Shown here: positions 30,001-44,200 of the stretch, piece by piece
How the letters are laid out: each line of letters opens with the position of its first letter
Position numbering within the stretch: position 1 is the stretch's first letter
DNA from: Pelecanus crispus
Lineage: Eukaryota > Chordata > Aves > Pelecaniformes > Pelecanidae
Length of the DNA stretch: 64,000 nucleotides
Assembly: GCF_030463565.1 (NCBI RefSeq)
Contig: NC_134643.1
Location: forward strand, 218,044,583-218,108,582
Direction of reading: 5' to 3'
Notes under the pieces: generated by a model
The model's database searches: none
Told to the model about the DNA's origin: nothing
The model's input: only the letters and a program-made list of their open reading frames with translations
Position numbers and translations under genes: made by a program

Positions 30001-33000
30001 TGGTTCCTTCTGGAAGGACATTTGAGTTGCTCCTTCCCTGGAGCATGAGTGAGGGTGGTGGGCAAGGAGAGATCTCTGGAAGGAGAAGCAGCAAAGGGAG
30101 AGCCTGGAGGATGAGGGGGGACTGATCAAAAGGGCAAAAGACAGCCAATACAGCCAGGCCTCAGAGAGGACAGCAAGAAAAGGTCTTCTCTTGGTGTCCC
30201 AAGGAGTCTACATGGAGGTTGCTGAGAGTGGGGAAAGCTTGAAAAGTTGCTGTGAGCAAGATTAAAGGGTTGTGAACCTGTGCTGCAAGGAGATGGTGGA
30301 CATATTTTCGTCTCTCTGAATTCCCAAAACCATGGCTTTGTTCTAAATCCTGTTGTACTAAAACCTACCTTTAACATCCCAGTTCCTTTTGGTAGGCTGA
30401 GAAAAAGTGCAGTCACATTGACTGATACGGCCAACACAGGAGTCCTGTCCTATGTAATCGTCAGCTCGGAGCCTGGTCCTGCTCTTGGAGGAACATGCAG
30501 ACCTACGTGCTCCACTGAGGCATTGCATGTCTGAAAGAAAAGAGAGGTTTTTGGGGGCAGAAACTCTGATGTAGCCTGGCTGGAATACACCAGGTGAGGA
30601 GCTGGCTCTCTGGTCAAGGGATCACTCCGTTAAACCTTTCATGAGGCAAAAATGTCCACCACTTTTATAAGAAAAGCTTGCTCTGAACAGGATATGGCTT
30701 TTCTTGATGTTTGACATTTTTGACAATGTTTTGCAGTTGGTTTGTGTGGGCTGCATTAGGGCGGTATTCGGCCATTGCAGCAACATCATCACCACATGAA
30801 GTCAGCAGAAATCTTCAGTCAGAACGGATCATTCCCTTGTCTGTGTGGGGCAAGGAGATGTTAGACCTGGGGAAACAGTATGGGTTTTGGTTATATTAAT
30901 GAAAAATGAGATCCTGCTTCTGGCTAAGAACAAGTACAAATGAGGGTTCTCGGCTTTGCTATGTTATTAATAACAGCTGCTGTAACTAGGGACAGTATGG
31001 ACGTATAGTCAGATCTTGGGCTTAGCTCCTCATGCAAATGAAATGCTGTGGCAATACATTTATAATGTGCCTTGAGAAATGATTTTTTTATTATTATTAA
31101 CAATAGGCACTAATATATTTCTGTGTAAAAATGTCCAGAATCATTATACTTTCTTAGGAAGAAAAAGGGGAACAAAAAAAGCCTTTTTTTCTAAAAAAAA
31201 CCCCAACCCTCATCTCTGCAGGTATAAAGCAATTCCTTTCTTTCTTGACCTTTCTCTTGAAGGGAGCAATAATAATGTTTCAGTTGCTCCTGTGAATGGC
31301 AGTGTGATGTGTCCCTGAAAGGTAATAGGTATGCAGTTCAATATGCCTCTGCCTCTCTGCAATCAGTAACGGGGGAGAGGTTGCTGCTTATTTGGAAATT
31401 CTTTAAACTGGGTCATTACTCATGTTGCTCTTACATCTAAATATTGAGGGTTGGGCTGTGATAAGACACAGTAAGCATCGGTAATGACCGGGTACCCCTG
31501 TGTCCATCTGTGATTCTGAATCTTTAGTAACCATGGAAAACTCTTCAATAAGCTAGAGTGAATTTCTGCAAATATTAAATTGTCACTGGAAGAGAAAAAA
31601 CAGGGTGGAAGTTCAGGTAATCACCATTTTCAAGCACTTTATTCTTGGGCAGATAAACGTTACTTACAGTGAGCAAATCCTGACTCCCTGAGCAACGTCA
31701 CTGGTTTCAGTGCAACTGTTCAGGCCACAAAACATCAGTCTCTATGAGTAAGAGCATAGGATCTGCCCTCCCTTTTTGGGTAGACAGATACCCACAGGCA
31801 GCAGAACTTACTAAACATCCCAGACAGATGTTGAAAATTGCCGTCAGCAATGGGTGTTTTGCAAAATGTCTTCTATGCCTTTTGCAGCTGTTTTCAAGAT
31901 TAAGGGTTTTTTTGGTTTTGTGGTTTGTTTTTTTTTTTAAGAGCCTTTTGTTGGTGTTTATAGTAATTTTCAGAAGTCTGTCAGCCTTTTTTTTCTCCTT
32001 CTGAGTACAGCTTGGTTGGATCAATACTTTCTTTATAAAAACTGTCAGTGTGGCCTCAGGAAAAGGAAGATAACGGCACTGGTCATCCCAGACTATTGCA
32101 TGGTGGCCAAGCGTGCTCAAGACACCATGGAAGTGACCAGAAAGGCTACCCCTTCCCACATGGATCATTTTGGAATTCGTAAAACTCTCTACACCTTCCT
32201 AACAGCACTTCTGTTCTTGCAAACTTTTTTTGGCAATCAAGGGGATATTGTTCTTGTCACCAGTGATGCAACTTTGATGGCATTTTAGCCTCTAGTTTCT
32301 ATGTAATGCATCCAGTGCTAGATGTTACAGAGTTTTATCCAGCTAGCTGAAGTCACTGCTCACTTTCCCACAGCTCAGCTATGCTGGATGTAGCAGAATC
32401 TGTGGCTGAGATGAGACCTGAGGATATCAGTTTTCCTTCTCCTCATCCCAAGTGGGTGTTTAATTTTCTCTGAAAAGAAAGACTCGCTTGGACTGAACAA
32501 AAGACTTGGTACATGAGTGCTTCAGGATGTGATCTGTTGGCTGTTGAAGGGTTTAGCAGTCCTGTTTGTAGCCTGCCATAGGGAGAGACTAGAAAGAGAA
32601 ACATGGGTCAGAAATAGCAGAGAGAGGGGACTGTTGCAGACATAACAGCAGGTCAGCATGTGTCATTTACTGATAATGACATCTTGCACAGATAAATTGC
32701 CTGGCATACTGTAGGGTTTTAGAGCCCCCACACTACTGCATGGCTCACCTTCATGCCGATGAACAGGAATCTCATAACTAAGCATCTTCTTGTGCATGGC
32801 TGCTTTTCAGCCTTTTCAGATGCAAAATGTACTGACAATGGCATATGAATATGACTTGATTGCAATATGAACTGGTCTATAAACCCATTGGACCGATAAT
32901 CTGATTAATTCAGCATATTGGTCAGCTATTAGAAGCCTCTGAGCTCTTTTTCTGAAATATCCAGAGGTCTTAAATTTCTCTGACTTGGCAAGGTACTGTG

Positions 33001-33335
33001 GATACTTCATGTCTTCCATGAAATGGTCAGGACCACCTAGGATCAGGCCCTCTGGGTATTCATTATTTCATGCCAGACATTATTATATAGTCTATTCTAG
33101 TACAGCAAAGCTCCTGAGAGCTTTGCTGTGCACACCATCCCCTCTGAGACAGTTGCAGCAGGAGACAAATGAGGCAAAGAGGATTGCTGCTGACAGTGCC
33201 GTATGAATAAATTGCTTAATTTCTCATATAATGGGCAATTACTGTAAGGCTCCTAATCCATAATGACCTAAATAACTTGGATAGATCTGCTCCTTAAACT
33301 GAATCTATTCCTGAATGTCTTTTTTCCTTGGTATT
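27038..33335. other. Intergenic region
   Basis: About 6.3 kb without a supported gene. It contains short AT/GT microsatellites (28047-28060; 29575-29612). Open frames on both strands at 29732-30148 look like chance frames: they lack conserved domains and a clear ATG. Confidence 0.6.
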
Positions 33336-33339
33336 GGAA

Positions 33340-35408
33340 ATATTCTTACATATTATGACCTTCCTCAGACATCTGGAAGAAGAGTCAGGTTCACAGGCTG
33401 TGGTCCTTATGGGGGACTTCAGTCACCCCAATATCTGATTCAGGGACAGCACAGCAGGACACAAGCAACTTGGAAGGCTTCTGAAGTGCATGGATGGCAA
33501 CTTCCTGACACAGGTGATTGAGGAGCTGATGAGGGAAGATGCTTTGCTGGACCTCATACTTAGAAACCAGGAAGAACTGTATGGCGATGTGAAAACTAGG
33601 GCCGGCTTTGGCTGCAATAACCATGAGAGGGTGGGTTTCAGGAACGTGAGAAGAGGGAAAAAAGCAAAAACGGGGTTACAAACCTTGACTTCAGGAGACC
33701 AGACTTCAGCCTGTTCAGGGATCTGCTTGAAAGAATTCTCTGGGTGGCCCTGGACAGAAAGAGGGGTCAAGAAGAGCTGATTGATTTTCAAGAATTGCCT
33801 TCTCCAAGCTCAAGAATGGTCCATCCCCACATCCAGAAAACCAAGCAAAGACAGCAGGAGGCCTGCATGGATGAACAAGGAACTCCTGACTAAAGTCAAA
33901 CATGAAAAAGAAACATACAAGAGGTGGAAGCAGGAACAGGTGACTAGGGAAGAATGGAGACTCACTGTTCAAGCCTGCAGGGATGCCCCTATAAGGGCCA
34001 AGGGATCTGGCTGATGTCATTGTGAGACCACTTTTGATTATCTTTGAAAACTCACGGTGAGCAGGACAGTTTTCTGAAGACTGAAAGAAAACAAATTTCA
34101 CTTCTATCTTCAAGAAGAGCATTAAGGAGAATTCAAGGAACTACAGGCTGGTAAGCATCACCTCGATCCCAGGAAAGGTGATGGAATAAATCCTTCTGGA
34201 AGCCATTTCCAAACATAGCAAGGACACGGAGGTGATTTGGAGTAGTCAGCATAGATTTATGAAGGGGAAATCATGCCTGACCAAACAGATAGCCACCTAT
34301 AATGAAATGACTGGGTGTGGACAGGCTTTTGACACTGTCTCCCATAACATCTGCATAGACAAACAGATGCAGTATGGGGGGTTAGGTGAATGGGCAGTGA
34401 GGTGGATTGAAAACTGGCTGAAACCAGTTTGGAGGAGACGATTCTTGAAAATCAATCAGCTCTCCTTGAACCCTGTTCTGTCCAGGGCCTCCCGGAGAAT
34501 TCTTCCAAGCAGATTCCAGCTGTACAAAGCCTAGCTGGAGGCCACTGACTAGTGCTGTACCCCAGGGATCAATACTGGGGCCAATACTGTTCAACATCTT
34601 CATTAATGACCTAGACAAGGGGACAGGTTGTACCCTCAGCAAGTTTGGAGATGATACAAGGTGATTGATACACCGGATGGGGGTGCTGCCATTCAGAAGG
34701 ACTTTGACAGGCTGGGGAACTGGGCAGAGCTGATTCTCATGACATTCAACAAGGGGAAATGCCAACTCCTGTAGCAGGAGATAAATAACCCCAAGCATCA
34801 GTGCATGCTGGGGGCCAGCCAGCTAGAAAGAGCTTTGCAGAGAAGGACCTAGGGGTCCTTATGGACAACAAGTTGAACCTGAGCCTTGCAGCAAAGGCAG
34901 CCAACATCCTCCTAGGCTGCATTAGGCAGAGTGTTGTCAGCAGGTTGAGGGAGGTGATCTTTCACCTCTAATTAGCACTGGTGAGATACACCTGGGGTGC
35001 TGTGTCCAATGCTGGGCTCCTCAGTAAGAGAGAGAAGGAGGCCTGAGTCCAGCAAAGGACTACAAAGATTACCAAGGGCTTGGGGCATCAAGGATAGGCT
35101 GTGAGAGCTGGGACAGTTTCAGCCTGAAGAAGAGAATGCTCAATGTGTATATATACCTGATCGGGTGAGTAAAGAGCACAGGCAAAGATGGAAATTCTAT
35201 TTAAACATGAGAAAAAAGCTTTTTTCTGTGTATGTGGTTAAACACTGGAACAAGTCACCCAGAGAGATTGTGAAGTCTCCATCCCTGAAGATATTCAAAA
35301 CCCAACTGTACATGGCTGTGAGCAACCTGATCTCACTGACTCTGCTTTGAGCAGCAGGATTGGACTTGACGATCTCCAGCAGTACCTTCCCACCTCAGTG
35401 ATTCTGTG
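33340..35408 (+). mobile_element. Decayed CR1 LINE, endonuclease-RT region to 3' end
   Basis: About 2 kb of plus-strand CR1-like sequence. The first part recalls the endonuclease end (gggggacttcagtcacccca). Then follow the linker (aggcctgcatggatgaacaa), reverse-transcriptase blocks (gtcagcatagatttatgaag; gcttttgacactgtctccc; ttcattaatgacctagacaa) and the C-terminal part around cactggaacaagtcacccag. It stops in the 3' end ggattggacttgacgatctc ... gtgattctgtg near 35408. Multiple stops, frameshifts and an apparent internal deletion near 34000 show it is dead. The 5' boundary is uncertain. Confidence 0.85.
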
Positions 35409-38400
35409 CTATTTTAAATTATAGTGAATACAACTTAACAAACTATGCTCCTGATGAACTTTTATTAAGGAAAGGGAGTATCATCTGTTGTTTTGTTCCA
35501 TGGTTTAAATTTGCTGTTTGGGGACCCAATCCTTAGTGGAAATTATTTAAGCCAATGCACATTAATTTAGGATCTATTCTTATAAATATCCCTGCACATG
35601 AAGTTGGTGCTGCTGGCTGAGTATCATTTGAGGCTAATAGTCTCCAAGAATCAGACTTAAATCGACTTGAATCAGATAGCAGTTTCGCTGATGTGATTCA
35701 GCCCTGTTCTTAAAGATTTCCTCTGTGGAGGACAGGGTACACTAGTCTCTAGGCACCTGCTGTGAGGATTGCATATGGACCCTAACAGGAGGGCATAATA
35801 CAGATTACTGACTATAAGAAACTTTCTAGTTTGATTTAGACATACCTAGCTGTAGCACTGTAACTGTTCGATCCTCATCACACAAGTAATTCGCAGTACC
35901 TGAAGAGGGTTAAAACTGCTGCGCTGTCAGTTTTGTCCAGGTTTTTGTTGGTAGCTCCATAGTAGCAACCCTGCCATGAGTGTGATGGTTCAGTCTACAA
36001 CCTCGGCGAGTGCTCTTACACTTCGTTTATTGACTCTGAGACACGACAATGTCCGTTTGGAACATTTCAGACTAATTCTGTGCTGTATGATGCTTTCACT
36101 GCTGTCTTGACTCAGGGACAAGCCATTTTACTTTTCCCTGAGTATTACTGACCCCCTGTTATTAGATTTTACCTATGGCAGACATTCTGGTCCTTCCCCT
36201 TATTGCTTTTCAAGTTGCATTGTGTTCATGTATTCCCAGGTGACTGTTCAAATGGACTTGGTGTAAAGTGCACTGCAACCCATCTAAGATTTCGCTGCAG
36301 GCTCCAAAAGATAGACCTTAACTGGGATTTTATTAGGCTGTGCGGATCTATACGAAAATAATAAAAAAACAAATCAGCCTTGAGAAAAGGCAATTACATC
36401 AAATTACTATTATTTTTTGAGTCTGATGGAATAAAAACATGTGTTTGCACAGGTAACTAAAACCATCTGAGATGCCCTGAGGCATCTGTACAAGGGTGGT
36501 GGATATGGAAGGTATATTGAAACGTGCAACAAGTAGGTGTGCTGGGTCCCTTTGTCAGACTAAGAGTTTGTAATTGTGAGAGCACCACAAACTCTCACTC
36601 TTTAAATACAATGATTCATGCACCTATAGGCTGTTAAAATTTGGTATCTCTTTTCCTGTGTTCTCACTGTTTCTCTGCCCTGAATCCTGTCTTGCCATGA
36701 GGTTTGATCTTGCAGGATCTCTAACCCTAGAAACAGATCCGTTGCTCGAGGGGACAAAATTGGAACCTCAACCAGTAACTCGTACCTGTCTAAGACTTTT
36801 TAAATAGGGCTGTAATTGTGCTAGAGGGAAAAAGTTTTAGCTGGTTTCAAGCGGTGTAGTTCCTGAGATAAAGCAGACACTGCCATGGACCATTCCTGCC
36901 ATCCAGACCTTGTTTTGTAGGACAGCTGGAGCATAATTCCCAGGAGGTAACACTTGGGCATGCCCATTAAGTATGTTTGATGAGTCAATAGTAATTTTTA
37001 ACTGAATGTCTTAATCACAAGAACCTTTGGAATGGAAGAAGGGAAAATCCAAACTAATTAAGTCTTTCTAGTCTAAAAATTGGGTGGCATGCACCATTTT
37101 GTTAAAACAATCTATTTCTCTGTAAGAGATTATTCTCACCATGATTGAACATTCCCATAATGAAGTCAGTGAATATGCTATGACTGAAATGAGGAAGACA
37201 ATATTTTAATAAAAGATGAACAGTCTCCTGTGCAGCTAACAACTTGGTATTTAGTCCGCACACCAGGATTAATTGGGATATGAAAGTTTGGCAAAAAACT
37301 GTATAGAATTTCAATATTTCGTATTTTTTTTAAAGCAGAACATAAAATAATCTATCGTATTAATTTGTGTGTGTGTATATATATAGATATATACATGCAC
37401 ACACACATGTGTTTTGCATTTCTCTGGATTATGGTCTCATTTATATTATATGATATTCAGTAAGATCAGTGTGATGGCATAAGCCAATCCCTTCAAGACA
37501 TTCAAAATTACCAGGTATAGGTGTGGTGTAAAACCCCTAGATAGTTAGATGGCAATCTTTTAAGTACTTTCTAATAATTTGAATGTGTTTCCTTGGACAA
37601 AAACTAGTACCTCATGGTTTCAATATCTCAGACAACATTGTAATTTTTAAAAGGTATATTGGTAACAACCGTGTTGCTCTGTCAGGATTGACACCTTTTT
37701 CTGTGCTATATGCCATTCAAAGAGGAGTGATAAAATCCAGGATGCATTTATGCTGTCCTTGATTCCTGTCAACGTAATTGCATCTTCAATTTTATCACTT
37801 CTGTCAGAGAAAAAGATCTCTGCTAATGACAGAAAAATAGTGAGAAATTCCTGAAAGTTATCACTGTAAAATGAGTTTCACTTTTATGCTGAGGCCAACA
37901 CAGTCTGTAATGTCTTAATTTGATAGAACTTTCTTAAATGTTATTATTTACAACAGAGATGTGTAGAGTTTGTATCAATTCCTGCCAATTAAAATAGAGT
38001 GTTAATGTACTCTATTAATATTAGGATAGGTATTAAAATAAAGATAGCAGAGCATCAGATGGCACTATTGTGGCAAATAGCGTAGTGGATAGGCAGGGAA
38101 TACAAAAAATAAAACAAGATAGATATACATAATGTCACATGGGATTTTAATTATTATTTACATTGGTTTAATAAAGTTTAAAATGCATGTCTTTGCCAGA
38201 GGAAACACAGACAACCAAAATACAAACACTGAAATATCAACAAAATTGTCGGCATGTTTACATATTCTTATTGCCTGGACATTGTCAAAGGACCTGAAGC
38301 AGCAGAATAAGGGCTCAGAGAGACCATCTGGTTCTCCCAGCTTAACAAGTTACTCTGTGTCAGCTGAGCCTTGCTAACTACCTACCTGTGAGTGGCAAAT

Positions 38401-41092
38401 GCAAGCTAACATGGTGTATATTAACGGCCCTTAACTGTGGTCTCAGCTAAGACAGATTGCATTGCATCAGCTCCAGGCGAAGTGCACTTCCCTGGACACC
38501 TCTGCCTGCAGCAAATCATTGAGTCACAGTAACGTGGTTGTGTGCCCAAAGGCATCAGCTGGCATCATCAAACAGGTCTTGCAGTGATTGCTTAAGACGC
38601 GACCAGCCCAAATTATCTGCCTTCCCCCATGACAGTGCTTACTGTTTCTGCAGCAGAGCTGCAAATGAGCAGTACATCCACACCTCCCTGCCCCGGTGCC
38701 TTGAAATGACAATGAAGCCAAACCAGTACAGACATGGTTCATGACATGGGAACAGTCCTCCAAAAAGGTGGAGCAAGGCAGGGCTGAGGGCCTTATCCCT
38801 CTTCAAGAGCATTTAGCAGATGGTTTATAAAAGCCATTTCACCATGGAGTTAAGAGATCTGGGTGCAGCTTTCATTCAGCAAGATGCTTCAGTCCATGCT
38901 TCAGTTTAGCTCAGTGAATCATCCCTCTAAATGCAACAGTGTCCTACATGCTCACCCCACATCAGAACGCCTCACTGAACGCCTTGCTTGTAGCCCTAGC
39001 GCCGTCCCAGGGTGACCTTGATTAAGCCTATGAGAAGCTCATCGTACCAGCGTGTTTCTGGGGCCAAGAATTTAGCCAGGTTCAAAGAAGAATTGGAAAC
39101 TTAAACAAATAACACAATTATCCAGAGCTATTATAGCTAATGCTAACAAAAACTGTGGAAGAGAGGTAAAGCCTCATGATTCTGGGTGTAGGCCAATCTC
39201 CGACTACACTTACTAATAGCCTAAGACCTCCAGTTACCTAATATCTGCTCACAGGGATCTTCTGTGCACTGTTCTCTGAGCAGTGACGATAAAAGATCAG
39301 ATGTAATTTCAACCTCATCCAAAACACCAATTTCATCATTTCCTAAATTGCTAAATTGCTGTTCTTTTTTTAACCTCTAAAATGGAAAATCTTCAACTAT
39401 AGAGGGGAATTGTGAGTGCTTAGAAGTGCTTGGGTATTGGATGCTCTCCGAAAACGGCAGTGCTGTGAAGGTAAGATTCACAGGCTGCACAGTACCAGTA
39501 GCAACAATAATAAGCTTGAATCATGCAAAGATAGTAACTGATTGGAGGGAACTGGTTTGCTTCTCAAATTGTAGTCTTTTATGTCCATAGCTAACAAGGC
39601 TAAGGCCTTTAAAATTTTCTTTCCGAACAGAAGGATACAAATGACAGCTTGTTTTTGGAGAGAGAATTTATCTTATTGAAAAAAGGCCTTTTATTAAAAA
39701 TAAAAACTTTCAAGGAAAATAAGACATTTTTCTCCTCAAATTACCCATTTCCACTTTGTGTGTGTGTATACATACAAACTTTAAAGTTTGAGTTTAAAGA
39801 CTGATTATAAAAGATTGCATAACAGAAGTGTTCTGAATTCTTTGTCTACTAAATCCAGGTTTTTGGATAGATGACAAATTTCTAATGCCATTTCAGTGCA
39901 CATTTGGATAAGAACTCCATCAAATAATATTTCAGTAAGTGTAAAATGGCTTTTCATTTTGTCAAGATGATCAATAAATGTAAAAATCATTCATGGATGA
40001 GTTTCACACAATACTAAAATTTTGGGGGTTTGTTATCAAAACTGTTAAAAGGATCAAACACCTCTAGGCAATGGATAGAGGTCTCCAGCTAAGCTGCCAA
40101 GTTGAAGCTTTCACTGTGTTTCACATTTAAAATACAGGGTCAGTCATGTCAGTGGAATGATTTACTCAAATGTGTTCAAGTGTCTGCAAGTTTCATATCA
40201 CTTATTTTGGAAAACAGAGAACCATTGAGACACTGGCATTCATATGCTCTAATGCTGTTATGCTTTCATAACTTCTGATTATCAGAGTCATGGGATAAAT
40301 CTGGATTTTTTGCATTTTAGAGTCCAGTTGTATGAATAAACAAAGCATGAGCTGTGTGCTGCATTCAGCAGATGTGAGCATGCTTATAAACAGACAATCA
40401 CAATTAGGTTAATGAAACTTAAAAATATGTATCCATTATAATTAAAGTCACACAGCCCTCCTAGCATGGACACATGTAAAGATGCTTTATATTGCTGTAC
40501 CTGGCACTTCTAGTGATATAACTGCATTCACACTAACTTACATTGATTAAAACCAAACCACATCCAAAGTTAAAGTCACACAGGTTTAATTTTTGCACTT
40601 TAACGGAGGTGTGAAACCTCTGAAAGGAGACTTCTGCTTTTTTGCAGTGACTGGCATTTTAAAGATGTATGGAAACAAGTATAGCGTGATAAATTATCAC
40701 CAAGAAGACAGTGATTAAAAAAAGTACGTAAAAGTAGTGCACAACAGAAACATTGTCCTTCCAGTGAGGAGTAAAGCAGGGAACAGAACTGTTGCCTGAA
40801 TTTTCCTGCAAAGTATTTAGTAGTCAGACTAATCCCAGACACAGCTCGTGCTGACCTTTACACACATACACACAAAACTTTCTGGGAGACTTTCTTTCCC
40901 CAGTTCCTTGCTTCATCGTCCAGCAGGGCTGCCTGCTGGACCTGGTGATCCTGCTTCTGTACTAAGGGAAAGAGCCTCCACCTACCTTCTCTCCTTCCCT
41001 CCCCAGCTCCTCACTCCCTCTCTCCCCCTCGGGCTGGCAGGATTCCTCTGGCAGAGCATGCAATCAGTTTGCAGGGAGCAGCCACAGGAAAG
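35409..41092. other. Intergenic region upstream of RAB38
   Basis: AT-rich DNA with a mixed GT/AT microsatellite at 37365-37412 and no supported gene. The last 120 bp before the RAB38 ATG are pyrimidine rich (ctctccttccctccccag and similar), without a TATA box. They may include the RAB38 promoter and 5' UTR, whose start I cannot place. Confidence 0.6.
37365..37412. repeat. GT/AT/CA mixed microsatellite
   Basis: tgtgtgtgtgtatatatata, then gatatatacatgcacacacac. Intergenic. Confidence 0.9.
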
Positions 41093-41297
41093 ATGCAGAA
41101 GCACAATCAGAAGGAACACCTCTACAAGCTGCTGGTGATCGGGGACCTGGGAGTGGGCAAAACCAGCATCATCAAACGTTATGTCCACCAGAACTTCTCC
41201 CCCCACTACCGGGCCACCATCGGGGTGGACTTTGCCTTGAAGGTGCTGAGCTGGGATGCTGAGACCGTGGTACGTCTGCAGCTCTGGGATATTGCGG
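41093..41297 (+). CDS. RAB38: RAB38 coding exon 1 (P-loop, switch I)
   Basis: From the ATG in aagATGcag to GCG G|gtgagt. Encodes residues 1-68 plus one base of Gly69, including the P-loop Lys23 and switch I Thr42. The frame is open for eight codons upstream back to a TTG, but no in-frame upstream ATG exists there. Codons are GC-rich compared with exons 2 and 3. Confidence 0.96.
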
Positions 41298-44200
41298 GTG
41301 AGTACAGAGGAGAACCCTTTGTGCCATAACCCATCCAGAGACAATCCAAAATATAGACACAAATTCATTTGTACTAATCTTTAAGTTGGAAACTACCAGT
41401 GCCTATGCGGTCAGTGAGAAGAGACTGAGGAGAGAAAACTTTAAGCGCAGATTGACATTTTGGAGTTTCCCTAAAGCCAGCAGACCCCCAAAGAAGGGGG
41501 GTCAGAATGAAACCTGCCCTGCCTGACTTTCTCCCCAAGCCCTTAGCTGCGTGTGGGGACACGGGCACCTCTCTCCAAATGCCCCAGTTCTTCCCCTGCA
41601 GCTGCTGTTGTTCAGCTTCCCTCATTAGACTAACAGATCTCTGTGATGGGAGGGAGAGTAACAAGAATTTCCTGTTACATCTATTTAATTTGCTGGAAGA
41701 GATGAGGGATTCAATCAGGTGGTTAAAATTATTTTTATGGTTTAAAAGTTAAGTAGAAAGTATCGCTGAGTTACTTTATCAAAATACCTTCCTTCTTCCT
41801 TTCCTTCCTCTCTCTCCTATCTTCCTTCCTTTGGCCCAATGAAATGTAAACAACTTCTGACATGCTTTGAAAAAAAAAGTGTTTTTATTTGGCAATAATC
41901 CTGGTTGTTAAAAATGTATTTGCTCAAGTTTACTTGTCCTTATTCCAACATTGAGGAAAAAATGATAATTTACTCTGTGCGGGGAGGAAAAGAATAAAGA
42001 AGTGCAGCTCTCCTTGCATGCTTACATAATTGAAAAACACAGAATTTGACACTGTTGCTGTCAGTGCTTCGGATTTTTTATATTTGGCTTCCAGTTAAAC
42101 CCACAACTTTTTATTTTTGCCATCCCCATTACTAGGAATTAATAATTTTTATTCAGTCCACAAAATAAAAGTTTATTTTGATGGCATATTTCGCATGCTG
42201 TAAGTAATCATTTTTCATTTAGTGTATGTAGGAATCCAAGTACAGATATAACACAATAGCTTACAGCAAAAATGAGCATGTTTTTAAAACTCAATTAAAT
42301 TAGAAGTTACATTTGTTAAGTGGGGAATAGAGGTGAAAATTACTAGCAACAGGCAACTGTGCCAGCCTGTGGCCTGAGCTGTGGGTTCAGTGATCTAGTC
42401 CGGAATGGCACCGAGTGAAACTAGTGAAATGAGAAAATTCTTGACATTCTTATCGGCGGAGGGAGTGCCTTTCTTCTACACTTAGCTGCCTCATGTCTGA
42501 ACTCTGAATTTGGCACCAAGGTACTAAAACTTATGCAACAACACTGCTTTCTTTATGCAAAACATGCATAACATCAACCTTTTGACACATCAGTATAGTC
42601 TTGTGGTTTTATGATATTAAATACGTATATGCTCAGTTTTCTTTATTAAAAGTTGGAATAATGGGGAAAGAATCGCTTTTATTGCTCGCCAGTGACAGAT
42701 TATAACCATAAATACATACATATCCAGCAAAAGTTTGCTGCATGAGAAAAAGCATTTAATAGTAAATTCTGAATGCATCAGAGACTTAAAGAATGTATTT
42801 GCATGCCTTGTTTCAGAGATTTATTACACTACTAATCATGTGCTGGCAGATCATATGATGTAGCTTTCAGTCAGGCTGCAGAAGCAATTACACCAAGTTG
42901 TAGTACTGAATGACTAGCATGCTTTCTGAGTTATCACACATGACAGAGAGAATTACAGCATAGTACTAAATTTCATATGAATTGCTCAATTCAAAGCATC
43001 TCTGTGAAGGTCAAGACAGCAGCCAGTAATAAAAAGAGTTGCTGTCTCGTTTTAATGACTTCTGTGTAAGGACCTTTAGCTGTTGATGGCTACACATAGA
43101 AAATAAGTTCTGTAAGCAACACACTGAATTCAGATCAGTGTGGTGCTGGCATAGAAGTTACCACAAATAAGGCATCTGGCTGGTGAGAAAAAAAAAAGTT
43201 GTTTAAAAATGAAAGCGAAGTAAAACTGATTGGAAATATGGAAGTGGTTTATCCTGGCTGTGGCTGGTCATATATCACCACTCGCAAAACAGAAATATGC
43301 AAGGATAAAAGGGAGGAAGATAAAATCACTGGTCTCAGAATGTCCTCTCTCTTTTGGCAGAATCTCTGTTACTAGGTCATGTTTATCTTTGAGGGTAAAG
43401 TAATACATTTTCAGTCTCTAACTGAGCTGAAGGATGTTGGCTTAGCATTTAGGACATCCTGAATTGAAGCAAATGCTGCAAATGTATCAATATATGTATA
43501 TATATCTCTATATGTGTGTGTGTGTATGTGTGTATATATATATAATCTCAGGTATCATTTTAGCTCTTACATCTCCTCCTCCTTCATTATACAGCCAGTG
43601 AACTTACTACTAAGCATACTCTTCCTTGCACTTCACTGTGTGGATCAGTGGGTAGTAAATTGTTTAACAATCTACAAATAATTCTCTCAAAAATCATAGA
43701 ATCATAGAATCATAGAATGCTTTGGGTTGGAAGGGACCTTTAGAGATCATCTAGCCCAACTCCACTGCAGTGAGCAGGGACAGATTTAACTAGATCAGGT
43801 TGCTCAGAGCCCTGTCCAACCATGTTTTGAGTAAAACTAGTGTCAAGCCTATCTACATTATTAGTAGGATTTACATACATGGTGTCTGTGTGGGAGGAGT
43901 GACATACTCCAGCTGTGGTAGGACCAAGCAGTTTACCCTTGTTTACCCTTACAGACATAAGAAGAAAAAGCAAATTTGGTTTATCTGGTGCCATCTGATT
44001 TCATAGTTAAATGTAGTTTATATTTCTGTAGCATATTTTCCTGTATCCTTTAATTTGGTTACACAAAACTATAGTAAGACCTAATAACTAAATGCTGAAA
44101 CTGCATTTATTTAGATAAGAGATAAATGCTGAATGACAAGGATAACTAAGTATTAGAAAAAATAATTTAGACATAGGGTAGGCTCTGCATCACATATTAC

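Noticed and set aside
29732-30148. 138-codon minus-strand open frame in the intergenic region
   Set aside because: Starts at TTG, overlaps other chance frames, shows no conserved motif.
33490-34534. Open frames suggesting a reverse transcriptase gene
   Set aside because: Fragments of a decayed CR1 with stops and frameshifts; not a host gene.
41069-41092. Eight-codon N-terminal extension of RAB38
   Set aside because: It would start at TTG; the ATG at 41093 aligns with the known RAB38 N-terminus.
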